This document shows, in pieces, positions 47,269 to 55,810 of a stretch of 64,000 bases of DNA. Position 1 is the first letter of the stretch. Each line of letters starts with the position of its first letter. The position numbers were made by a program, and so were the translations under genes. The stretch comes from Dipteris shenzhenensis. Lineage: Eukaryota > Polypodiophyta > Polypodiopsida > Gleicheniales. The stretch lies in assembly GCA_047967505.1 (NCBI GenBank), contig CM106538.1. One strand, 5' to 3'. The notes under the pieces were generated by a model that was not told where the DNA came from, searched no databases, and saw nothing but the letters and a program-made list of their open reading frames with translations.

Positions 47269-47626
47269 CTTGCTCGATGTTATCTTCTGCACCGTTGGCC
47301 ACAGGCATGAAGTCCCCCTTTTTTGTTCTCTACCATCAAATCCTTCATTGCGGCTCCTTTGCATTCCTTTCTTTCTACTCCTCAATTCTCTGTTGTTAGT
47401 CTCCGATTCTGCATAATTCCTGATAGTCACGTTTGGTCTTGTAGCTTGGTCTTTCCTCTGGTTGCGGTACACTTCTATGTTTCAACGGTAATAGGTGTGG
47501 CTCATCTCCCGAATTGATCCACGACTGAAGCGCTCCTTTGCTTTAACTTTCTTTACCTTCTCCTTGCCTTAAGTTTGCAGGTCGTAGCAGTTCTACGTGA
47601 CTGTGCTTTTGAAGGGAACGTGTTTC
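47269..47626 (+). repeat. 358 bp tandem duplication, copy 2
   Basis: It is the same length as copy 1 with one visible mismatch, so the duplication is very young compared with everything else in the window. An alternative is an assembly artefact, which read depth would reveal. Confidence 0.97.
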
Positions 47627-48924
47627 CTGCTTGCTTTCTTTCTAAAGTGATTGAGAAAGATGTCTTATGGCCTCGAACGTTTCCGCCACCTTGAAGCTTG
47701 CCATCCGCATAGCATTTTCTCCTCTTACGACTCATTTATCCTCTAGTCCTGTACTTGCTTGATCTTCTTGCGCCTATGCTTCATTCCGAGACCGCTTTAT
47801 TCACTTCTATACTGCAAGCTCTTCTACTGATAGGTAGGTGTGTCGCGGTTCCTTTCTTTTTGCCAAAGCTTGCGGCTAAATATGAATTAAAACGAACGCT
47901 CCATAAAGCCATTTGTTAAGATATAATTCCTTCTGGTCGGGTGCGAAACAAAACTCTAAACAAGTCGTCTAAGTTGCCAAGAAATAGTTCATTTACATGA
48001 GTAAGAAACTGACGTATTTCCACCGGTCGCTTTCGTTTCGTGTATTAGTTATCTTGTATGTCTCGTATAGTTTCCTTCGAATTAGCATGAAAAGGTGCAT
48101 ACTAATAAAGTAGCTACATGTGATCAATAGACTATCCAAGAACCAATTATGCATGCATAGCATCACTGACAGAGAGAGGATTTGCAAGAACGTCGAGTTG
48201 TGTAAATTGTTGTCCTAAGCTCCATAGGTCGTCGCAAAGACACATGTCGCAGCTTTTTCTTGCATGTCCTTTATTTTGTTATGTACTGAAACTTGTCCTT
48301 GAAATTTTTAACTCTATCCAATCGCTCCCGTCCATTGGAATTGTTCGATCGCTTTCGTCTTGCGGATGAGCTGCAAAAGAACCACAAACAAATCTTTTTT
48401 TTTCCCTCGGATTCCTATTGCGAGATGTACTTCATCTGAATGAATTAATATTGACTAATCATGACTGTTTTTCAGATTCCAACATTCCAGCAAAGAAATA
48501 GGTGACTTCTCCTCGAGTTGTTGACGTCAGAAAGGATACTCCACGTAAGTAGCATGTACGGTCATTTCAATTCTTAAACATATCTGCACCATTTGTTGCT
48601 ATGGTCCGCATTAATGCGCTACACCTCCAACACTGGAGGTGACTATTCGAAACGGGGGGATGGCACGTTCCCCTATGATATAAAATTTTTGGAGAGACAT
48701 GTGCCGGCTCTCCACCATACATTGCGTATGGTTTTTTTTTTTTTTACTCCTCATCTTGAGCACGCACACTTCTTCGCACATTCTGTTTCCGCAAGGGAAC
48801 ATTACATTTGCTTGGTTCGACCAACATACTAATCATGTCTGCAACACTTCTGTTTTCGAGATGTTTGCAGCCTCCAAACGAGTCTCTTCTCCTAAAGGTA
48901 CGCACAACAAAAAGTATTTGCTTC
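47627..48924 (+). other. Leader region upstream of the Rep/helicase ORF, no assigned gene
   Basis: No long ORF is present. Splice-like signals exist: a TGTTTTTCAG acceptor at about 48466-48475 followed about 70 bp later by a GTAAGT donor (48545), and an AAAG|GTACGC donor-like site at about 48897. They could mark noncoding 5' exons of the Rep/helicase transcript. A T14 run is at about 48732. The evidence is sequence words only. Confidence 0.3.
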
Positions 48925-49142
48925 ATTCGATTTATTTTATCAATTCTTTCACCTTCTAAACATAGAGGTTCAGTCCATTTTGTTTTTCCTGTTGCATTTA
49001 GACAAAACCACGTGAGTGAAATTGTAGCATGCTTGATTCGATTTATTTTATCAATTCTTTCACCTTCTAAAGATAGATGTTCAGTCCATTTTGTTTTTCC
49101 TGTTGCGTTTAGACAAAACCACGTGAGTGAAATTGTAGCAAA
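48925..49142 (+). repeat. 111 bp tandem duplication just upstream of the Rep/helicase ORF
   Basis: ATTCGATTTATTTTATCAAT begins at 48925 and 49036. The blocks TTCTTTCACCTTCTAAA, TTCAGTCCATTTTG and AAACCACGTGAGTGAAATTG are shared with very few differences. Each unit contains a palindromic CACGTG (G-box) core. Confidence 0.92.
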
Positions 49143-49222
49143 GTTTCGAATGGTTTTTATTATTAATCCATATAGGTGTTTAAACCCGAACATAAGACAT
49201 CGATTCATGTCACGATGTAGAA

Positions 49223-52200
49223 ATGACCACCGGAAACTCCTTCGAACATGACCATTCGTCAACGCTCAGAGCAGCCAGAGATCGAGCTATTCAACTTGAT
49301 ATAACATCAAGAAAGATGTCCTTGAGGCCAGCTACGTCATCGTGGTTGACCATCGCAGATAGATACAAGCAATGGGTTAGTAATTGCGCGGCTATTTTCT
49401 CAAGCCTTCAAATCTGCGGTGTCTGTGGCATAACCACGCTAGTGTCTGCAAACCAAAGGATCGTTTCTTCGCAAGGCATAGGGATCTCAAGCCACACCGC
49501 CGCACTCGGAAACATGATACTTTTGGATGCCTGCGAGAATATGGGCATGCAAGTGACTTACTGGAAATGCCAAAGCTGCACACGAGATGCCCAGCGGAGC
49601 AGATACATTGTGCGGTTGATGCCACAATACTCTCGGCAGTTGCTTAAAACAAACCACCTCCACACGCAACTGCTAAGCATCATAGATGTATCCATTTCAG
49701 TTACCACGACTGCAAATGCGATTGCTCGTGGCACACTCGATCGAAGGTCACTTCTAGACAATCCCCTGATATCTTGGCGAAACGTCCCACTAAGCTCGGC
49801 TAAAGAAATCGTGACGAACGAGCTGTCAAGTGTGCTCGCATACAACATCGAGAACAATCCAATATTGCGCAAGTACAATTCTTTAGCAGAGCGTGCGGAC
49901 ATCAAGATGGGTATGTGCATCTTGAGTCCTCAAACCATTGCAGGTATCTTGGAACTACACGATGAGACAGCTCCCTTCGAGTTAATGTCAATAGCGGAAT
50001 CTCAGCCTGAGCTCCTGCTTTTGCAAAACATGGTGGACCCCGCGAACCGTCGCGCCTTTGATGCAAGGGACAAGCATGAGTTTGCCTCCATACAGCTACG
50101 GGGTACAGAAATGCTTTCAGAGAGGGTCGCTTTATTCCACGTCGACGGAATAGCAGCAGCTGGCAGTGCGTGCGTTGACATAACCATGGAGTCAGCAGTG
50201 TTCCCATTCCTGTTCCCTTTCGGACGGGGCTACTATGATGGCTGCATACAGTTCAGCAACTATGTGAAAATGAGAATATGCACCTTATTCTCTATCTACA
50301 CGCTCTACAAGCCGTACCTGTTGATCATGTTCCAGTTAAAACAGGCAGTGATGATTGCCAATTCAAGCAACTCTACATGCTTGCAACGAGACATCGACCA
50401 ATATAGGAAAGCCAACCCTGCCACGACCGATGAAGACGCAATGAGACACGTGCTTCGCTACAGCATGCCATCAACAATGCCGGGGTCCCCATCGTGGCAT
50501 CGACGGCAACTGAAGGACCTCATAACGATGGTCGATGCTTGGGGCCTCCCAGATTTCTTTCTGACATTCACTGCAGACGAGGTCACCGATACACGGTGGC
50601 AAGAAATTAATGTGATCGAGAGCATCGCAACGCATTATAATGTGCAATTCACTTGGAAGGACTGTCCTGTTGAATGCGTGGCACTTTTCCACGCACGCTT
50701 CCACATGTTCATGCGCAAGCATTTGCTTTCATCCGACGGTCTGCTTGGCCGAATACAACACCATGTCGTACGTTATGAGATACAAAACAGGGGCTCCCTA
50801 CACGCCCATGTCATATTGTGGGTCCACCATGATGATCGTCAGCGAATTGCAAATGAGATTGCAGCTTACGTCCCCAGGGACGAGACCCTGGATCCTCGAA
50901 ACACAAGGCTGCGAGAACTAGTTCTCAGAAAGCAATCGCACGTATGCAGGAAAGCGTGCTATGTCGGACCGTCACACCACAGTTGCAAGCACGGCTTCCC
51001 TTTCGCAACACAGCCAGAATATGAACCCATCCTCGACCCTCTGACGCAACGTTGGTTGTATTACCGGCCGGGACATGCGCACCGAAACGTCGTCCCCTAC
51101 CACCCTTCCGTGTTACTGTTGTGGGGTGCGCACATGAACATACAGCGGGTGACAAACTCTTCAATCTCTCACTACCTCCTCAAGTACGCGATGAAATCTG
51201 AACCAATGGGCAAACTTAACATCCGTTCAGAAGACGCCTCACGTTTGGGATTGCAACATCTCGACGAAGTAAAGCTGAAACTCATCGCCGCGAGCCTCCT
51301 ATCAAAACCAACCTCTCCAACAGAGGCCGCGCTAAACTGCATGCAGATACCAATAATCACAAGGAGCGAGACCGTTCACTATGTCGACTCCTCGCCACCA
51401 TCTCTAAGACAGCGCATCGTCTCGCGAAACAACAGCGTCACCCTGCACCCAGTCGACATATACTGCGGGAGACCGAGCGTCATCGAGGAGAGCACGTTCT
51501 ACGATTACCATAGGCAGTATGTGATACGAAAGCCCAAGGAAACGCAACGTGGAACGGTCGGTCTTGACCTCTTCGGCAACAGGATCGCAAAATGTGAGCG
51601 AGTAGTCAGATTCACTGACTACCACCCTGGACATCAACCAGAGGGGTACTTTTACAACGTGCTCTTGCGAAAACTCACCTTCAGGAATGAAACGGAGCTC
51701 ATATCACCTGCCAACACAGCTGGATCCTACTTTGTCGAATGCCAAATGCGCGGCCTCATATTGAGCAACGAGGACCTCGAGATGTATGTGACCGAATACA
51801 CGCAAAGAAACTTGCTAGCGACTGACCACACGGACCAGTTGATCAACATGATATTGCAAAAGGTTGCGATCATCCGAGACTGCCCGATGGAAGCGCCTAA
51901 CATCGACCAGCAAACCGTCGAAGGGCCAACACGCGCGAGGATGTTGGAAAAAATGGCCGAGTTTCGCACCGTCGCCAATGCCGCATTGACAGTAGAACAA
52001 CAAAGAGTCTTCGAAAGCTTGGCTTCAACAAGCTCGGGGCTACACGTTGTCTGTGGAACACCAGGTAGCGGCAAAAGCTTCTTGATACGATACTATGTTT
52101 CGCATCTGGTAGCGCAAAACAAAACGGCAATACTCTGTGCATCAACAGGGGCGGCTGCGACGCGGCTAAGCGGGATTGCAACCACTGTACACTACCAATT

Positions 52201-53287
52201 CAAGATCCCTGTGCGCAGCAGTCAATACCCACTGAACATCCATGAGACGGATGAACGACACCTCGCAATCAAGGAAGCCAACGCGATCATCATTGACGAG
52301 ATGTCCATGCTAACAAGGATGACTTTCGATCTCGTGGTAAGACAAATCGTCAATGTCACGAATGGCACATTGCATGAGCCATTCAAACACAAAATGCTGA
52401 TAATTTTTGGAGACCTGGCACAATTACCCCCAGTCTGCAAACACCGCGAGGATCTCTGCGAGCCGTGCCACATCACGTCCTCCGCGCACTGGCCTGCAGC
52501 GAAAATGTACCACATGCAATTCTCGGTGCGACATGCACGAGACATGCCGTTCCTAGCATTCTTGCATACCATAAGACTCAGGACGCCCACAACTGACGAG
52601 ATTTCCGACTGTTTGGGACAGTGCATTGTCGACAAGGAAGGTGCATGCCACTTCATCGATGCCGAAACAACCATCATTTGCACACACAGAGTTGATGTCG
52701 CTACCTTCAACGATGAGCTTGTGGAGAAATTCAACACTCCCGAGACGATTGTGCATGTTCAAATACACAGTAACGCCGCAAGCGAACCAGCTCTCAAAGA
52801 ATGGTTGGAGGACAAAAGCTTCAACGAGATAGGAAAAATTTGCGTAGGGGCGAAGGCAATGATAACGGAAAACATCGACCTCGCAATAGGTGCCGCAAAT
52901 GGAGCAATGTGCAAAATCAAGAGCATCAATGCAACTAGCAGGGGAGAAATCAACGGTATCACTGTCGTCGTGGACACAACAGCGGCCGTGCTCACATTAC
53001 GACGCTCGAAGCATCAGCGAAAGGCAATAAATGGAAAATGGTTCCACAAGTCCACATTTCCACTGACCCTAGCATACGCTATCACGGGACACAAATCCCA
53101 AGGCGCAACCATATCCAACAAAGCGCTGCTCATATTCCGAGGAGTGTTTGCCCCTGGCCTGGCATACGTGATGTTGTCCAGAGTGACTGAGAGAACGAGG
53201 CTGCGCATACTACATTGCCCACATCCAGACATATTTAGACCAATTCCACGAGAGTTCTCACAGCCGACAACACAACCACGCACATAA
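49223..53287 (+). CDS. Helitron-type Rep/helicase (rolling-circle HUH nuclease + Pif1-like helicase)
   Basis: The ORF has 1354 codons, without a stop or an apparent intron. Residues 50-450 hold a Cys-rich N-terminus (ICGVCG at 65-68, KCQSC at 116-119) and a Helitron_like_N domain (FPFLFPFGRGYYDG). The Rep nuclease follows with FFLTFTADE (445-), the HUH motif LHAHVILW (H527, H529) and the two-tyrosine motif HYLLKY (Y651, Y655). The C-terminal Pif1-type helicase has Walker A GTPGSGKS (945-952), Walker B IIIDEM (D1025, E1026), GDLAQLPPV, TGHKSQGAT and AYVMLSRVT. It would nick one strand, unwind it and replicate the element by a rolling circle. The start is the first ATG in a frame opened by a stop about 18 bp upstream. 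FLTFTADE differs from the FVTFTCNP usual in plant Helitrons, so this may be another Helitron-like clade. No OTU, RPA or AP-endonuclease domain is fused. Confidence 0.93.
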   Translation: MTTGNSFEHDHSSTLRAARDRAIQLDITSRKMSLRPATSSWLTIADRYKQWVSNCAAIFSSLQICGVCGITTLVSANQRIVSSQGIGISSHTAALGNMILLDACENMGMQVTYWKCQSCTRDAQRSRYIVRLMPQYSRQLLKTNHLHTQLLSIIDVSISVTTTANAIARGTLDRRSLLDNPLISWRNVPLSSAKEIVTNELSSVLAYNIENNPILRKYNSLAERADIKMGMCILSPQTIAGILELHDETAPFELMSIAESQPELLLLQNMVDPANRRAFDARDKHEFASIQLRGTEMLSERVALFHVDGIAAAGSACVDITMESAVFPFLFPFGRGYYDGCIQFSNYVKMRICTLFSIYTLYKPYLLIMFQLKQAVMIANSSNSTCLQRDIDQYRKANPATTDEDAMRHVLRYSMPSTMPGSPSWHRRQLKDLITMVDAWGLPDFFLTFTADEVTDTRWQEINVIESIATHYNVQFTWKDCPVECVALFHARFHMFMRKHLLSSDGLLGRIQHHVVRYEIQNRGSLHAHVILWVHHDDRQRIANEIAAYVPRDETLDPRNTRLRELVLRKQSHVCRKACYVGPSHHSCKHGFPFATQPEYEPILDPLTQRWLYYRPGHAHRNVVPYHPSVLLLWGAHMNIQRVTNSSISHYLLKYAMKSEPMGKLNIRSEDASRLGLQHLDEVKLKLIAASLLSKPTSPTEAALNCMQIPIITRSETVHYVDSSPPSLRQRIVSRNNSVTLHPVDIYCGRPSVIEESTFYDYHRQYVIRKPKETQRGTVGLDLFGNRIAKCERVVRFTDYHPGHQPEGYFYNVLLRKLTFRNETELISPANTAGSYFVECQMRGLILSNEDLEMYVTEYTQRNLLATDHTDQLINMILQKVAIIRDCPMEAPNIDQQTVEGPTRARMLEKMAEFRTVANAALTVEQQRVFESLASTSSGLHVVCGTPGSGKSFLIRYYVSHLVAQNKTAILCASTGAAATRLSGIATTVHYQFKIPVRSSQYPLNIHETDERHLAIKEANAIIIDEMSMLTRMTFDLVVRQIVNVTNGTLHEPFKHKMLIIFGDLAQLPPVCKHREDLCEPCHITSSAHWPAAKMYHMQFSVRHARDMPFLAFLHTIRLRTPTTDEISDCLGQCIVDKEGACHFIDAETTIICTHRVDVATFNDELVEKFNTPETIVHVQIHSNAASEPALKEWLEDKSFNEIGKICVGAKAMITENIDLAIGAANGAMCKIKSINATSRGEINGITVVVDTTAAVLTLRRSKHQRKAINGKWFHKSTFPLTLAYAITGHKSQGATISNKALLIFRGVFAPGLAYVMLSRVTERTRLRILHCPHPDIFRPIPREFSQPTTQPRT

Positions 53288-53438
53288 AGGTATTCACTAC
53301 CAGAGATTGAAAAAGGCAAAGGCAAGTCATGAATATGTTGCGTCAAACATGCGTGCAAGGAAAATGGTTTTAATATCTTGTCTGTTGTCGAGAACAGGTG
53401 CAGAGAATCATAAAGCTCGGGACATTGCAGCATAAGAC

Positions 53439-54727
53439 ATGGACGCAGACAAGGTAAATTCCACCAGCGTGAAAGAATCTTTTTTTCTTGAAGATTTAAA
53501 AAGACGGCTCATTTGAAAAGACGGTGTAATAAGTCGTGCCTGCAAGCAGCTATTTGCGCTATACAAAAGCAACGCGAAGGCAACAAAACCTCCACCAGCA
53601 AAGAGGAGGTTCTTCCTAACCACAAAGCAATTCCGGCTAGCAAACAATGCAGGAGAACGTCCGGGAGCTTACATCAACGGCTTCAACACGTATGCAGAAC
53701 TACGCGACTTCATTGACAATTGCAATAGGCGTTTGCCAGCTAAAAGAGAGCCTGGAGGCTTGAGATTCGCAAATGGTGCGTAAAGCTTCCGGATATTTAA
53801 AAAAAACCCAACAATTGAGAAAAAGAATTAACGAGTTGCAAGAACAACAAAACTCATCATCGATTGCACTCCTTTTGCAGGACTGCTAAAAGAGATCCTT
53901 GTCGAGCTTGACATTGAGTTCGATGAGACCGATAGGATGATGGAAAGTTTGGAGGGGCAGAAGCTACTAGACACGAAGACGAAAGGGATCACAGCGTATG
54001 CGTGCGAGCTGCTGCATTACGGGTACAACGTATCCTTGGAGTTGCTGAGGGACACGACGCGCGATCAAGCAACGGCTATACTCGAACAATTCATGGAACA
54101 ATTTGGAGGGACGCATGACGCGACGCACCCGGTGACGACAATGGAGAAGCTAACGTATATTTTCGACAGGGACTTGTACGAGGAGCGTTTCGGGATTGGA
54201 AACGATCCTTTCACGGCAACAGAGAAAAACCAGGGCAAGTAAATAAATGCATTCTATTATGGACATCAAATGAAAAAAAAAAAACCGAAAACCTCGATGA
54301 GTAACGTAATTGTCAATGTTTTCGCAGGTACGACATTGAAAGACGCGAGCCTCGAGATGAAGGAGGAGCCTCCACTGAAGCGCCCGCGCAAGGGAATCGC
54401 GCGAGCCTCGTCGTCTACTGCATCACGTGCAAGCCCAACAACAGAAAGTACATAGGGAGCACGACGGACCTGCCGCAGAGGATCAAACAGCACAATAAAA
54501 AACCACCGGCGAAAATGAAAGAGGACTTGCAACGTTACAAGCCCTTTGAAGAAAATTTCGAAATCAAAGTTTTGGAAACAACAGACACCGTAGACAAAGC
54601 ACGAACTTTAGAGCAGTACTACATAAGGAGCCACAACACAGTAGGTCCATTAGGTTACAACACGCTCGAGGGCCATCCGGCCAGAGCGCGGAAGTACTAT
54701 TTCCTAAAGCGTAGGAACATAATTTGA
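53439..54727 (+). CDS. Four-exon gene for a GIY-YIG-domain nuclease (332 aa), next to Rep/helicase
   Basis: I propose exons 53439-53453, 53550-53775, 53881-54238 and 54328-54727. All three introns (96, 105 and 89 bp) start GT and end AG, and the joined CDS is 999 nt, open from ATG to TGA. Residues 1-200 contain no domain I recognise: a basic Pro-rich start (TKPPPAKRR), then YINGFNTYAELRDFIDNCN, then a helical acidic part. Residues 225-332 are a GIY-YIG nuclease with VYCITC (Y230), YIG (241-243), Arg251 in LPQRIKQH, Glu295 in LEQYYI and Asn311 in GYNTLEG, so every catalytic position is filled. The domain spans the exon 3-4 splice, which supports the model. The first 5-codon exon is the least certain part. 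It shares strand and intactness with the Rep/helicase 151 bp upstream. Confidence 0.75.
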
Positions 54728-55165
54728 CCCAAAAAATATACATTTGTGCCTTCGAAAAAAGGGATCCAATGAAGTTGCAAATGGTCTTGCAACTTTTGTC
54801 GTACATGCAATGCAGCTTTGGGTTTGGATTTTTCCTGTCACACTTGCATGCTTCTGGCTCAATTTCGTTTAGATTTATTATTTACACATTTCTGAAATAC
54901 ATCTCCTCGTCGTTCGCTCGAAGTGGAATGACAATAGATTTGCTTACAATGCAAAGAATAGGAATTTGTCTTTCTCCGAAGAACATCTCCAAAAAAGGTT
55001 ACATGCAATTGAACAAGATAGCAAAAAACAAGATAGCCCAGCTGGACAAGCACTCTAGTTCTTAATCCCAAGCTAATTAAGGTGGAGGAGGACATGACAA
55101 TCTACAAAAACTATCAAAATCTCATAAGCCTTAGTAAGAAGTCGTAACGGGCGATAAAACTGTTG
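54728..55165. other. Downstream flank of the GIY-YIG gene, no gene
   Basis: The sequence is AT-rich, without a credible ORF beyond short frames. CTCTAG followed by T at 55052-55057 has the CTRR|T form of a canonical Helitron 3' end. The only palindrome before it, CCAGCTGG, has no loop, so I do not call a terminus here. Confidence 0.3.
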
Positions 55166-55173
55166 CTTAAGAT

Positions 55174-55289
55174 GTGATTAAGAACGTGTCTTTGTGCGAG
55201 AGAACAAAGTAAGTGTGATTAAGAACAAAGTATTGATTAAGAACAAAGAGTTGTTTAAGAAGTGATTAAGACTCTCTCTGCGAGAGAGT
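55174..55289 (+). promoter_or_regulatory. GTGATTAAGAAC iterons plus perfect hairpin: element terminus or host promoter
   Basis: GATTAAGA-type units recur at about 55174, 55214, 55233 and 55262, two of them with an AACAAAG tail, and CTTTGT..ACAAAG forms a small inverted pair. Next comes ACTCTCTC-TGC-GAGAGAGT (55271-55289), an 8 bp perfect stem with a 3 base loop. Iterated motifs ending in a hairpin fit a rolling-circle element terminus, but no CTRR follows. The block also sits about 520 bp upstream of the DENN gene start and could be its promoter. Confidence 0.4.
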
Positions 55290-55810
55290 GGCTTTTTGGC
55301 TTTGTGCCGGCTCTGCAAAAAGCTCTGGTTTTTTCTCCACCTACTGTTACTGTGTTCATCGCCATCGCCATCGCCATTGCTTGCCATTTCCTTCTCCATA
55401 GCCATATACTTCCTCCTTCCTCTCCTTCTCCTCCCATTTTCTTGCATCAATCGCACGCTTCCCCATTTGTTTCCTCCCTCTTTTCGTTTCAACCCACCCC
55501 CTCAGCCCCGCCCAATTTTGTGCCTCTCTTGCACCCTTTCACCCTTTCCTGTCGAAGGATCTCTTTGTCATGGGCCGGCGCCAGAAGCGAACTGTACAAA
55601 TTCTCCCTTGCACTATTGCTGGAGGGGATGAGGAGGGTGTTTCTTAGCAGACAATGCGGTCTAATGGAGCGGCGGAGACCTTTGCGTCAGGCATCGAGCA
55701 AGCTGCGGCTGTTTGAAGCTGAAGGTAGAGTGCCCTACGATGGAATGAAGGTAGAGTAGATCAAATCTCGAGTGTTTACCCAGTCACATGAGCTCAGGGT
55801 GGGCGATATC
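55290..55810 (+). promoter_or_regulatory. CT-rich 5' leader/promoter region of the DENN-domain gene
   Basis: The region is rich in CTCC/TTCC, as in many plant core promoters and 5' UTRs. An upstream frame (55262-55759) is open but Ser/Pro/Leu-rich, unrelated to the DENN family, and closes before the gene, so I treat it as untranslated. No clear TATA box is seen. Confidence 0.4.

Noticed and set aside
46830-47472. Two near-identical Arg-rich minus-strand ORFs as a duplicated gene
   Set aside because: They are identical because the DNA unit is duplicated. The composition is antisense-like, and there is no independent coding evidence.
48744-49262. 172-codon minus-strand ORF upstream of the Rep/helicase
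   Set aside because: Its internal protein repeat is only the 111 bp tandem duplication read backwards. It overlaps the Rep/helicase start and lacks a known domain.
55052-55057. Canonical Helitron 3' end (CTAG|T)
   Set aside because: There is no stem-loop at the usual 10-15 bases upstream, only a loopless CCAGCTGG palindrome. Four-base ends of this kind are common by chance.
55262-55759. 165-codon plus-strand ORF just before the DENN gene as an N-terminal extension
   Set aside because: It closes with a stop before 55772, its Ser/Pro/Leu-rich sequence has no DENN family resemblance, and the conserved protein start is explained by the ATG at 55811.
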